Assembly: GCA_944364075.1 (NCBI GenBank)
Contig: CALVVZ010000010.1
Coordinates: 1 to 33,845, forward strand
Origin: an uncultured Clostridia bacterium
Lineage (GTDB): Bacteria > Bacillota > Clostridia > Christensenellales > Aristaeellaceae
DNA: 33,845 nucleotides
Direction: 5' to 3'
Made by a program: the position numbers and the translations under genes. The notes beneath the pieces were generated by a model, which was not told where the DNA came from, searched no databases, and was given only the letters and a program-made list of their open reading frames with translations. Each line of letters begins with the position of its first letter. Within the stretch, counting starts at the first letter, position 1. This document shows, piece after piece, positions 1 through 6,875 of the stretch.

Positions 1-20
1 CTTGATCTGTAAGGCTTTGC

Positions 21-76
21 TGGCGGAGAGTTAGGGATTCGAACCCTAGGAAGATTGCTCTTCACAGCATTTCGAG
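21..76 (-). other. 3' fragment of tRNA-Ser(CGA): putative ICE attachment-site remnant
   Basis: Read on the minus strand, this stretch is the 3' half of a class II tRNA. It has an anticodon-loop-like CTCGAAA (positions 76-70), a long variable arm GAAGA-GCAA-TCTTC, a T arm with stem TAGGG/CCCTA around loop TTCGAAT, and acceptor strand CTCTCC followed by G and CCA. The D arm and 5' acceptor strand are absent to the right, where element DNA begins. ICEs that integrate into a tRNA 3' end leave such a displaced 3' fragment at one end, so this is probably the att core at the left boundary of the element, with chromosome to its left. The anticodon assignment and the att role are inferred; the partner att site lies outside the window. 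Confidence 0.6.
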
Positions 77-243
77 TCATGCAAAATATAATGATCATGA
101 GCGAAAATGGCGGAAATTATCGGAAGATAATGGAACCTCCAAACCCTTTGAATGAGCCGTTTTTCTGGTTGCTCTCTCCCAAAAACCATGGAAGGAAAAG
201 GGATTCGAGCCGCTGCCAAAAACGGCTTTAAACAGGGCATTTT

Positions 244-302
244 GGAGAGATATAGGAGAGATATTGGCTTACAGGAGAGATGTAAGGAGAGATTGGAGAG
301 AT
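244..302 (+). repeat. Five direct repeats of GGAGAGAT
   Basis: The octamer GGAGAGAT occurs at 244-251, 255-262, 274-281, 286-293 and 295-302, with start-to-start spacing of 11, 19, 12 and 9. It lies about 170 bp inside the tRNA-Ser fragment and just upstream of the HTH gene at 374. Closely spaced direct repeats near an att core are typical of tyrosine-recombinase arm-binding sites, but they could also be binding sites for the adjacent HTH protein. The core hexamer GGAGAG also occurs in the att fragment itself at 25-30. Confidence 0.6.
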
Positions 303-373
303 CAGAAAATAACGTTTTTTGTCACTGGGAGCACCTGCTGTTGACGATCATTTTATGAAAAAGGTGATTCCAG

Positions 374-967
374 GTGAAGAAGCGTACAGGCAAATACCAA
401 TGGGTGCTGGACACCTACCCGGATACCATTACCAAAGAGCAGCTCTATAAAATATGCCATGTGTCAAAGAAGACTGCGCAGCACTACCTGGTCAATGGGA
501 TCATTCCTTGCAGCAACACAGGCAAGAAAACAAGGCAATACACCATTCGAACGGTTGACGTTGTGGAATTTTTGGAAAAGCGTGATCGTGATCCGGACAT
601 CTGCCTGGCACCGGTAGGATGGTATAAGGAAAACGTTGTGGTGTATCGTCCGCGTGTGCACTCTCCGGTTATGCAGCGGAAAATCAAAGCGGCATTGGAA
701 ATCATCCTACAAAAATATCCTGATGTACTTACCTCCAATGAAGCGGCGAAGATTACAGGCTATCACCACGAAACCATTGTCCGGTGGTGCAGCAAGAAGA
801 AGCTGGAGTACTTTTGTATCAGAAGGGCATACCTGATTCCTAAAATCAGCCTGATGGAATATCTGACAGCGAACCGGTGCCGCGCCATCAATGACACCGC
901 AAAAGAGCACATTCTGAACAGCGCAAGCGCGGCAGTTCAACAATTTTCAACCATCGATCCTACGTAG
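374..967 (+). CDS. Tandem helix-turn-helix DNA-binding protein (excisionase/MerR-like)
   Basis: A 197-residue protein with two predicted DNA-binding HTH segments. The first covers about residues 18-62 (ITKEQLYKICHVSKKTAQHY, then an Arg-rich turn and the VVEFL helix). The second covers about 117-165 (LTSNEAAKITGYHHETIVRW, then a tyrosine/arginine wing and an LMEYL helix). Both follow the pattern of excisionase/MerR-type winged HTHs, in which a short HTH is followed by a beta wing. GTG is taken as the start, with the purine-rich AAGGTGATT just upstream. The gene sits alone between the repeat cluster at 244-302 and the par region, a common place for an ICE regulator or recombination directionality factor. 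No catalytic motif is visible, so it is not an integrase. Which DNA it binds is unknown; the neighbouring repeats are an obvious candidate. Confidence 0.6.
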   Translation: MKKRTGKYQWVLDTYPDTITKEQLYKICHVSKKTAQHYLVNGIIPCSNTGKKTRQYTIRTVDVVEFLEKRDRDPDICLAPVGWYKENVVVYRPRVHSPVMQRKIKAALEIILQKYPDVLTSNEAAKITGYHHETIVRWCSKKKLEYFCIRRAYLIPKISLMEYLTANRCRAINDTAKEHILNSASAAVQQFSTIDPT

Positions 968-1010
968 ATTTTCGCGCTTAACGAGATAATGCAATAGCCA
1001 TTCGAAAAGA

Positions 1011-1048
1011 GTCCCGCCTCTATAACATGAGCCGGGACACTTTCTTTT
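1011..1048 (+). terminator. Possible weak terminator downstream of the HTH gene
   Basis: GTCCCG at 1011-1016 pairs with CGGGAC at 1033-1038 across a 16-nt loop and is followed by a pyrimidine-rich stretch (ACTTTCTTTTCT). The loop is long and the T run is interrupted, so this is only a possible terminator. The rest of 968-1110 holds no gene that I can support. Confidence 0.3.
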
Positions 1049-1110
1049 CTCACCATGTTACGATGCAGGCGCAGCGTGTTTTTTTGTTGGAGCAAAATAC
1101 CCATATACAA

Positions 1111-1259
1111 ACGGAGGTAATCCTTTGAACCCCACAATTCTTGCCATTGTCAATCAGAAAGGCGGTACGGGGGAGACCACAACCTGCGCCAACCTGGGCA
1201 TCGATCTTGCGCAGGAGGGGAAACGTGCGCTGGTGGTGGATAACGCCCCACAGGCCAGC
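1111..1259 (+). repeat. Backbone duplication around parA 5' end, copy 1
   Basis: Direct repeat of 2911-3060: SD sequence, start region, Walker A and the following 35 codons of parA. The copies differ at many positions, so this duplication is older than those at srtB and virD4. Together the two copies bracket cargo ATPase A. Confidence 0.7.
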
Positions 1260-1260
1260 T
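1125..1260 (+). pseudogene. parA: Truncated 5' fragment of parA with altered Walker A
   Basis: This TTG-initiated reading frame, with SD ACGGAGG at 1111-1117, encodes the first ~45 residues of a ParA-type ATPase, including NQKGGTGETTTCANLG and LVVDNAPQAS. It closely matches the start of the second parA copy at 2926. Homology stops near 1260, where the frame runs into unrelated sequence ahead of the minus-strand ATPase gene. The deviant Walker A has the invariant lysine replaced by glutamate (GETTT rather than GKTTT), and the Walker A' DNDPQ reads DNAPQ. Both changes would abolish ATP binding even if a peptide were made. It is a scar of a parA duplication that now flanks cargo ATPase A. Confidence 0.8.
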
Positions 1261-1311
1261 CAAGAAACTTTTGTTTTCATTACTCATTGGCCATCTTCGC
1301 ACATGTAAAAA

Positions 1312-2538
1312 TCAGAGGACCGAGATTGGGCAGTACCAGGTCTGGCGGTTGTAGGGAATCAGTTCATCGCTCATGCACAGAATTATACCCGGTTGGACGT
1401 TCATTTTGAATTGAGCCAGCACATCGAAGTTCTTGTCTGGCTTGGAGGGTTCCTTACCCTTCTTAATCTCGATAGGGTACATGGTATCGCCCTCTATGAT
1501 CAGCAGGTCGATTTCCTTGCGGTCAATGTCTCTGTAATAGAACAGATCAGCTGGTTTTCCGGCGTTAAAACAGCTTTTGACAATCTCCGTCACCACATAG
1601 GTTTCAAGGAAAGCACCATCCATTGCGCCATTCTCAAGGGTAGCTGCATTGGGCCAGCGGCACAGGTACGCTGCAAGGCCGGTATCCATGAAGTATACCT
1701 TGGGCGTTTTGACGAGGCGTTTGGTGATGTTGGAGTAATATGGATGCAGAATGAAGATCACGCCGGAGCGCTCCAAAATCGATACCCACGCCTTTGCTGT
1801 GGGTGCTGAAATGCCGATGGCGTTGGCGATGTCGCTGTACTTCAGCTCCTGCCCTGTACGGGCGGCCATGTAGACAAGAAAATCATAGAACTCGTTCAGC
1901 TTGCCTACCTGTGCCAAGTCTTTGATGTCGCGTTCGATGTAGGTGTTGACGTAGTCCATGTAGAAGCGATCCCGGTCCAGATCGGTCGCCCTCAGCTTGG
2001 GCATACCGCCCCGGAAAATGTCCTCATAGACCTGATGAATATCCTTGGCAATGCTGTGCCGCAATCGCTCACGGATGCTGTTCAGGTCTGGATGAAACAT
2101 GGCAGCAGGACGATTCTCAATTTCTGCAGCCGAAAGGCTAGACATGTCAAAGATGGCGATACGCCCAGCCAGCGACTCAGCTACATTCTGCATCATCTTG
2201 AATTTCTGAGAACTCGTCAGCCAGAACATGCCGCTGTTGTCCTCGCCGTTCAGAGCCTTCTGATCGACGAGCTTTTTCATTTCCAGCAGGATGGAAGGGA
2301 CGCGCTGAAATTCGTCAATCAGCAGCGGATAGCCGTAGGTTTCAAAGAATAATGCAGGATCGGTTTCAGCCAGGCGGCGGGCGATGCCATCGTCCAGCGT
2401 GACATAGCGGCGATTAGGCCCTTTGATATGATTGAGCATCGTGGATTTTCCCACCTGACGCTGACCGCAGACCATTACAACCGGATAATACCTGGACGCA
2501 TCAAGAATCTGCTGTTCCAAATGGCGCTGAATGTACAC
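1312..2538 (-). CDS. AAA_14/DUF4143 ATPase with PD-(D/E)XK-like C-terminus (cargo A)
   Basis: A 408-residue protein of the ATP-binding AAA_14 plus DUF4143 family. Walker A is GQRQVGKST at residues 25-33, Walker B is PLLIDEFQ near residue 70, and a helical middle region resembles a winged helix (GISAPTAKAW). The C-terminal EIDLLIIEGDTMYPIEIKKG has the D...(E)xK spacing of a PD-(D/E)XK nuclease fold. The start is GTG at 2538, with GAGGTGG upstream on the minus strand. The gene is antisense to the backbone and lies between a truncated and a second copy of parA, so it is an inserted cargo. The biological role of this family is not established; defence or addiction functions are inferred. Two further non-identical members occur at 15661-16965 and 22874-24073. 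Confidence 0.85.
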   Translation of the reverse strand: MYIQRHLEQQILDASRYYPVVMVCGQRQVGKSTMLNHIKGPNRRYVTLDDGIARRLAETDPALFFETYGYPLLIDEFQRVPSILLEMKKLVDQKALNGEDNSGMFWLTSSQKFKMMQNVAESLAGRIAIFDMSSLSAAEIENRPAAMFHPDLNSIRERLRHSIAKDIHQVYEDIFRGGMPKLRATDLDRDRFYMDYVNTYIERDIKDLAQVGKLNEFYDFLVYMAARTGQELKYSDIANAIGISAPTAKAWVSILERSGVIFILHPYYSNITKRLVKTPKVYFMDTGLAAYLCRWPNAATLENGAMDGAFLETYVVTEIVKSCFNAGKPADLFYYRDIDRKEIDLLIIEGDTMYPIEIKKGKEPSKPDKNFDVLAQFKMNVQPGIILCMSDELIPYNRQTWYCPISVL

Positions 2539-2557
2539 CCTTCCACCTCACAATTAC

Positions 2558-2588
2558 GAGCAAAATAAAGTGCGATTTTATTTTACTC
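2558..2588 (-). promoter_or_regulatory. Palindromic promoter/operator of cargo ATPase A
   Basis: Perfect inverted repeat AAAATAAA (2562-2569) / TTTATTTT (2577-2584), extended outward by GAG (2558-2560) / CTC (2586-2588). On the minus strand it also reads as TTGAGT, 17 nt, TATTTT, an acceptable -35/-10 pair, about 25 nt upstream of the GTG start at 2538. An operator overlapping the whole promoter suggests autorepression. Confidence 0.5.
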
Positions 2589-2678
2589 AAAACCATTCCT
2601 AAAATCAAGACGGAAAATCTCCATTTTAGCTTATCCAACCGTGCAGACAACCATTCCAGCTAACAGGAGGTGACATCC

Positions 2679-3023
2679 ATGTCTCACAGAGATTTCATCG
2701 CCATGCAGGCCATGATGAAGTATGAACCTGTCGCTCACTATGACAGCGGCGAGGATGGCATTTTCCCCGAGTGCCGTTCCTGCCGCTTTCATCGCCCTTA
2801 CGCACAAGATCGCACCTGCGTGTTCCGCACCTGCCCCTACGCTGCGCAAACCATCTCAACACGCAAACCCACCCGCTGGATTCTTGTGTATGTCAATCCT
2901 ATTCGAAACAACGGAGGTGATTATCCTGAATACCAACATCATCGCCCTATCCAATCAGAAGGGCGGCACGGGGAAAACAACAACCTGCGCCAACCTGGGC
3001 ATCGGGCTTGCGCAGGAGGGTAA
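2679..3023 (+). CDS. Small cysteine-rich protein upstream of parA
   Basis: ATG at 2679 with SD AGGAGG at 2665-2670 opens a frame of 114 residues. The first ~60 carry CRSCRF...CVFRTCPY, a CxxC-x(n)-C-x4-C arrangement that could bind zinc. The frame then runs through the SD and start of parA in another frame, so the C-terminal half may be read-through rather than real protein sequence. I do not recognise the family. The good SD and the four ordered cysteines favour a real, possibly truncated, gene; its position just before parA suggests co-transcription with the partition genes. Confidence 0.4.
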   Translation: MSHRDFIAMQAMMKYEPVAHYDSGEDGIFPECRSCRFHRPYAQDRTCVFRTCPYAAQTISTRKPTRWILVYVNPIRNNGGDYPEYQHHRPIQSEGRHGENNNLRQPGHRACAGG

Positions 3024-3060
3024 ACGTGTATTGGTGGTGGACAACGATCCACAGGCCAGC
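2911..3060 (+). repeat. Backbone duplication around parA 5' end, copy 2
   Basis: Direct repeat of 1111-1259, lying at the start of the longer parA copy. One extra base separates the SD from the start region compared with copy 1. Confidence 0.7.
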
Positions 3061-3767
3061 CTGACCATCAGCCTGGGCTGGACGCAACCGGACAAGCTGC
3101 CTGTCACACTATCCACGCTCATGGGCCGGGCCACTCCATCAAGCGGACCCGCAACGGCGGCGAACCCATCCGCGCGGAGGAAGCTATTCTGCACCATTCG
3201 GAGGGCGTGGATGTGCTGCCTGCCAGCATCGAGTTGTCCGGCATGGAGGTGTCGCTGGTCAACGCCATCAGCCGGGAAAGCGTTCTGCGGCAGGTGCTGG
3301 AGGAACTGAGTCCCCGGTATGACCACATGCTTATAGACTGCATGCCGTCGCTGGGGATGCTTACCATCAACGCCCTGGCTGCCGCAAACAGCGTAATCAT
3401 TCCCGTGCAGGCGCAATACCTGCCCGCCAAGGGCCTGGAGCAGCTCCTGCAAACCGTCGCCAAGGTACGAAGGCAGCTGAACCCCAGGCTGAAAATCGAC
3501 GGTATCCTTTTGACCATGGTGGACAACCGCACCAACTTTAACCGGGAGATCAGCGCCCTGCTGCGGGAGACATACGGCGGTAAAATCCGGGTGTTTGCCA
3601 CAGATATTCCGCATTCTGTACGCGCGGCAGAAATCAGCGCGGAAGGCAAAAGCATCTTTGCCCATGCCCCCCAGGGGAAGGTGGCGGAAGCCTACCGGGC
3701 GCTGACCAAGGAGGTGATGCATATTGAAAAGCAGCGCGAAAAACATCAAGCTGACCTCGGTAGATGA
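2926..3767 (+). CDS. parA: ParA-family partition ATPase, apparently frameshifted
   Basis: Partition or chromosome-dimer ATPase of the ParA/Soj (AAA_31) type. The N-terminal frame begins at a probable CTG (2926; SD ACGGAGG at 2911-2917; the other copy has TTG at the equivalent place) and contains NQKGGTGKTTTCANLG and VVDNDPQASLT. It leaves the family at about 3123-3131 (TLMGRATPSS...), and homology resumes one frame earlier in the -1 frame: RAEEAILHHSEGVDVLPASI, IELSGMEVSLVN, YDHMLIDCMPSLGMLT, then the C-terminal half to 3767. The shift point lies in a GC-rich GGGCCGGGCC run. It could be a true mutation, a sequencing error or, less likely, programmed frameshifting. Its 3' end overlaps parB by 44 nt, and the parB SD lies inside it, so the two are coupled. 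Walker A lysine is intact here, unlike the fragment at 1125. Confidence 0.7.
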
Positions 3768-4647
3768 TCTGTTTTCCACGGAAGCCAGCCGGGAGGAAGC
3801 CCAGCGAGAAAAGGTGCAGGAGATACCCCTGGAGGAACTGCATCCCTTTCCCAATCATCCCTTCAAGGTATTGGATGACGACCGCATGCTTGACACCGCC
3901 GAAAGCATCCGGGAGCACGGCGTGCTGGTGCCCGCCATTGCCCGGCCTCGAACAGCGGGCGGGTACGAGCTGATTGCCGGGCACCGGCGCAAACGCGGCT
4001 GTGAGCTGGCGGGGCTTGCCACCATGCCGGTCATCGTCCGTGACCTGGACGATGACGCCGCCACGATCATCATGGTGGATTCCAACATCCAGCGGGAAAG
4101 CCTGCTCCCCAGCGAGCGGGCATTTGCTTATAAAATGAAATTGGATGCAATCAAGCGTCAAGGTGCAAGGTCGGACTTAACTTCTCTGCAAGTTGCACAG
4201 AAGTTATCTGTGCAAAAAGTTGGAGATGATGTTGGAATAAGCAAAGACCAAGTAAGAAGATACATCCGTCTGACAGAGCTGATTCCACCACTGCTGAACC
4301 TGGTGGATGAACGTAAAATCGCCTTCAATCCCGCGGTGGAGCTGTCCTATCTCAAGCCGGAAGAACAGACCATACTGCTGGACGCCATGGACAGCGAGCA
4401 GGCCACGCCTTCCCTTTCCCAGGCGCAGCGGCTCAAGCAGTTCAGCCAGCAGGGCCGCCTCTCCGAGGACGTAATGCGCGCCATTCTATCCGAGGAGAAA
4501 AAGACGGAGGTGGACCGGATCACGCTCAGCAACGAAACCTTACGCAGATATTTTCCACGCTCCTACACGCCCAAACAGATGGAAGAAACTATCCTCAAGC
4601 TCCTGGAAGGCTGGCACCGAAGGCGTCAGCAATCCATGGAACGGTGA
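3724..4647 (+). CDS. parB: ParB/Spo0J-type partition protein
   Basis: A 307-residue ParB-family DNA-binding protein, partner of ParA in segregating or stabilising the extrachromosomal form of the element. TTG start at 3724 with a perfect SD AAGGAGGTGAT (3709-3719) inside the end of parA. The N-terminal ParB/sulfiredoxin-like domain (about residues 25-125) shows IPLEELHPFPNHPF, ESIREHGVLVPAIARP and the ELIAGHRRKRGCELAG box, where GHRR is the nucleotide-binding motif of ParB. A central HTH (about 150-190, VGDDVGISKDQVRRYIRLTE) should bind the centromere-like site. Bases ~4130-4265, which encode this HTH region, are visibly more AT-rich than the rest of the gene, suggesting a recombined segment. 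A terminator follows at 4660. Confidence 0.9.
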   Translation: MKSSAKNIKLTSVDDLFSTEASREEAQREKVQEIPLEELHPFPNHPFKVLDDDRMLDTAESIREHGVLVPAIARPRTAGGYELIAGHRRKRGCELAGLATMPVIVRDLDDDAATIIMVDSNIQRESLLPSERAFAYKMKLDAIKRQGARSDLTSLQVAQKLSVQKVGDDVGISKDQVRRYIRLTELIPPLLNLVDERKIAFNPAVELSYLKPEEQTILLDAMDSEQATPSLSQAQRLKQFSQQGRLSEDVMRAILSEEKKTEVDRITLSNETLRRYFPRSYTPKQMEETILKLLEGWHRRRQQSMER

Positions 4648-4659
4648 TTTTCGCCCCAG

Positions 4660-4687
4660 CCGCGCTGCTTTGGTTGCGCGGTTTTTT
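4660..4687 (+). terminator. Rho-independent terminator after parB
   Basis: CCGCGC (4660-4665), a 10-nt loop, GCGCGG (4676-4681), then six T (4682-4687). This separates the par genes from the replication initiator gene. Confidence 0.8.
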
Positions 4688-4713
4688 CATTGGATGAAAG
4701 AAGGTTGAATCAT

Positions 4714-5622
4714 GTGGCTGTTTTTCGCGTAGCCAAGACAAAGGATTATACCGTCATGAGCAACTACCATCTCAAGGACAGGCGTCTTTCGCTTAAAGCC
4801 AAGGGGCTGCTGACCGTCATGCTTTCCTTGCCGGATAGCTGGAATTATACCCTGCACGGCTTGACCGCCATCAACCAGGAGGGCGTGGACGCCATCCGGG
4901 AAGCCGTGCGGGAGCTGGAGCAAGCCGGTTATATCGTGCGCACCCGCGCCCGCAACGCGCAAGGGCAGCTGAAAGGCACCGTCTACACCATCTATGAGCA
5001 GCCCCAGCAGCCGGAGAGCCAGCTTCAGGCTGCGACGGAGCAGACGCCAAGCGAACCAGTGCCGGCAACTCCAGCGCTGGAAACGCCTGCATTGGAAAAT
5101 CCAACGCAGGCATCTCCTGCGCAGTCATCCCCTGCGTTGGCGTATCCCACGCAATCAAATACGTATTTATCCAAGAAACAGTCAGAAAAAGAAAGAAAAA
5201 AAGAACATACGAACGGAACAAATCCACATCCATCCGTATCCGTCTCCATCCAGCAACGCGCGGCGGTGGAGGAACTGCGGGAAACCGTCCGCCAGAACAT
5301 CTGCTACGACTACATCGTCACGCCGACGAACCGGGAGCAGTTGGATGAGATGGTGGAGCTGATGGTGGAAACGCTCAGCACGCAGAAGGAAATGATCAAA
5401 ATTGCCGGGGACGTGTACCCGGCGGAACTGGTCAAGGAACGGCTGCGGGCCATCAACAGCTCGCACGTGGAATACATTTTCGCCTGCCTGAAGCAAAACG
5501 TCAGCCATATCCGCAACATCAAGGGGTATCTGCTGGCCGCGCTGTTTAACGCGCCTGCCACCATCAGCAGCTATTACGACGCCCTGATCCGGCATAACCG
5601 GAGCAAACCATACGACGTTTAA
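4714..5622 (+). CDS. RepA_N / DUF6017 replication-initiator-like protein
   Basis: The N-terminal ~95 residues (VAVFRVAKTKDYTVMSNYHL, LSLKAKGLLTVMLSLP, then a winged-HTH-like GLTAINQEGVDAIREAVREL) match the replication initiator A N-terminal (RepA_N) fold found in Tn1549-type ICEs and Firmicutes plasmids. It is followed by a Pro/Ala/Thr/Gln-rich linker (~105-165) with repeated PALE/PAQ units and a C-terminal DUF6017-like domain (~180-300; LKQNVSHIRNIKGYLLAALF). The start is set at GTG 4714, which places AGAAGG 9 nt upstream and gives the usual VFRV N-terminus. A longer TTG-initiated frame from 4690 would include the terminator T-run and lacks an SD. Likely role: autonomous replication of the excised circle. 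About 50 bp of its 3' end is repeated at 7288. Confidence 0.8.
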   Translation: MAVFRVAKTKDYTVMSNYHLKDRRLSLKAKGLLTVMLSLPDSWNYTLHGLTAINQEGVDAIREAVRELEQAGYIVRTRARNAQGQLKGTVYTIYEQPQQPESQLQAATEQTPSEPVPATPALETPALENPTQASPAQSSPALAYPTQSNTYLSKKQSEKERKKEHTNGTNPHPSVSVSIQQRAAVEELRETVRQNICYDYIVTPTNREQLDEMVELMVETLSTQKEMIKIAGDVYPAELVKERLRAINSSHVEYIFACLKQNVSHIRNIKGYLLAALFNAPATISSYYDALIRHNRSKPYDV

Positions 5623-6373
5623 GAAAAGGAGCACGACGATGAAACAGTTTTTTACCTACACCTGCACCCTGAACACCCCGCTGAAGAACTTCGCAGGCTG
5701 CATGGATCAAGGCGACCTGCTGCTGAACCTGCTGCGTCACCAGCAGGATCTCCGGATGACTCCCCAGGAGCAGGAGGAAATCAAAGCGCTGTCGGTCCTT
5801 GTTGTCGATCAGATGACCCAGGAGGTAATCAGCAAGACCTGTCTGATCAGCCGCCAGTATCCCGTGCGGGTGCTGTTCTTCGCCACCCCCGTGGAGGATC
5901 AACAGAAGTACCCCTTCAACGCTGTCACCCTATCGCCCGAAGGCCGCTGTTATCTGTTTACCTCCAGCCGTCAGCTGATGCGCAGTTACGCGCGGAAAAA
6001 CTGCAAGGTCCGGGCGTGGGCATGAACAAGCGCTCACGGCCGCGCAATCTCCGCCGCCTGAGCCTGGGGCTGCTTGCCGCCGGACTGGCGCTGGCCGGAA
6101 CCGGCGTGCTGGAGCAGTGCCTGCGGATGGAAAGGGACGCCGCGGAATACGACCAGTGGCGCGTTGCCCTCAAGTATACTCCCGCCGCAGTAACAGCGGA
6201 GGCCACGCCCGCCCCCTTGAACGCCAGCAGCACCGCTGCGCTGCTTCCGGTATACCTGCTTCCGGTGACGGCAATGCCGGAAGCATCCGGCGCGCCTGGG
6301 GCAACAGGCAAAGTCGAAGCGTCCTCCGCTGCTTCCGAAGCCGGAACAGGAACGCGGGCAAACCTGGCGGCAT
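5574..6373 (+). repeat. ~800-bp backbone duplication (initiator 3' end, ORFan, srtB 5' part), copy 1
   Basis: Near-identical direct repeat of 7288-8086. It begins in the last codons of the initiator gene, contains a full copy of the 128-aa ORFan, and ends abruptly inside srtB at GGCAT. Differences are mainly single bases plus a 3-bp indel around 6209/7924, so the duplication is recent. Confidence 0.9.
5639..6025 (+). CDS. Conserved ICE protein of unknown function, copy 1
   Basis: A 128-residue soluble protein beginning MKQFFTYTCTLNTPLKNFAG, with SD AAAAGGAG just upstream. No catalytic motif, signal peptide or membrane segment is visible. The sequence alternates beta-like stretches (YPVRVLFFATPV, YPFNAVTLSPEGRCYLF) with one helical stretch in the middle. 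It is nearly identical to the product of 7355-7741; only a few residues differ (QQDLR versus QQELR). Its stop overlaps the sortase start in an ATGA, so it is translationally coupled to srtB, and a role in surface-protein biogenesis is possible but unproven. I do not recognise a named family. Confidence 0.75.
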   Translation: MKQFFTYTCTLNTPLKNFAGCMDQGDLLLNLLRHQQDLRMTPQEQEEIKALSVLVVDQMTQEVISKTCLISRQYPVRVLFFATPVEDQQKYPFNAVTLSPEGRCYLFTSSRQLMRSYARKNCKVRAWA

Positions 6374-6378
6374 TATAG
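6022..6378 (+). pseudogene. Truncated class B sortase, N-terminal fragment only
   Basis: The frame starts with the same MNKRSRPRNLRRLSLG... signal-anchor as the intact sortase at 7738. It runs ~117 codons through the low-complexity Ala/Thr/Pro/Ser stalk and stops at TAG 6376-6378, five bases after homology with the second copy ends (6373). The whole catalytic domain (His, Cys, Arg) is missing, so it cannot be a sortase. If made, it would be a short membrane-anchored stalk. It is the left scar of the duplication that brackets the MNT/HEPN cargo. Confidence 0.85.
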
Positions 6379-6467
6379 TTTGAAAATGAAAGAACTTGCT
6401 TCGTATGCTTTCAGACAAAGAATAACGCCCATCGGTTCATATACTGTGAATCAATGGACGTTGTTTT

Positions 6468-6875
6468 TTATTCGGTGTATTTCCTCTGCAAGTACGTACT
6501 TACAGCGCTAAGGAAATCTTCTGCACCTTCAACCAGCTTTTGCGTGTCCTCAATGGAGCAAATGTAGAAATCCTCATAATCGCTACGGTTACGAATTAGG
6601 GAAGCATTGGAGATCAGCTTACTATATTCGCGGGGCAGGATTTCAGTTTTCAGATAGTTCATGGTAAATCGCGCAATGACAGCGGAATGTTTCTTGTAAT
6701 CCTCGCCATCAAGAGCAATGACAGCGCGCATGGCATGGAAAATGCAGTAATAGGCACGATTGTTTGCTGAGGCGTAATCTTCTGCGTGCATGTCGCGCTT
6801 GGCGGTTTCAAGTGTTTCTGCTGCTTTTGTAAGACGATACTTGGAAAGATCGATCAAGGTCACATCAGGCAACAA
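6468..6875 (-). CDS. HEPN-domain protein (putative RNase toxin; cargo B)
   Basis: A ~135-residue, all-helical HEPN-family protein. With a TTG start at 6875, the HEPN signature R-x6-H reads as R40...H47 in NNRAYYCIFH, the usual NRAYYxxFH form, preceded by LxxAKRDMHAEDYASA. HEPN proteins paired with minimal nucleotidyltransferases are usually metal-independent RNases acting as toxins. The start is uncertain: TTG 6875 or 6872 lies ~6 nt after GAGGGGG, while GTG 6863 overlaps the antitoxin stop, and the longest frame reaches 6932. The gene overlaps the 3' end of the MNT gene and is surely co-transcribed with it. It lies antisense between the two srtB copies and is more AT-rich than the backbone. 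Confidence 0.8.
   Translation of the reverse strand: MLPDVTLIDLSKYRLTKAAETLETAKRDMHAEDYASANNRAYYCIFHAMRAVIALDGEDYKKHSAVIARFTMNYLKTEILPREYSKLISNASLIRNRSDYEDFYICSIEDTQKLVEGAEDFLSAVSTYLQRKYTE

Noticed and set aside
181..215. Second T-arm-like sequence (GGGATTCGAGCC)
   Set aside because: The flanking bases do not pair to form a T stem, and no acceptor or anticodon arm is found nearby.
46..240. 64-aa minus-strand ORF over the tRNA fragment and att region
   Set aside because: It runs through the tRNA-like 3' fragment, has no SD on the minus strand and shows no protein-like pattern; non-coding att DNA explains it better.
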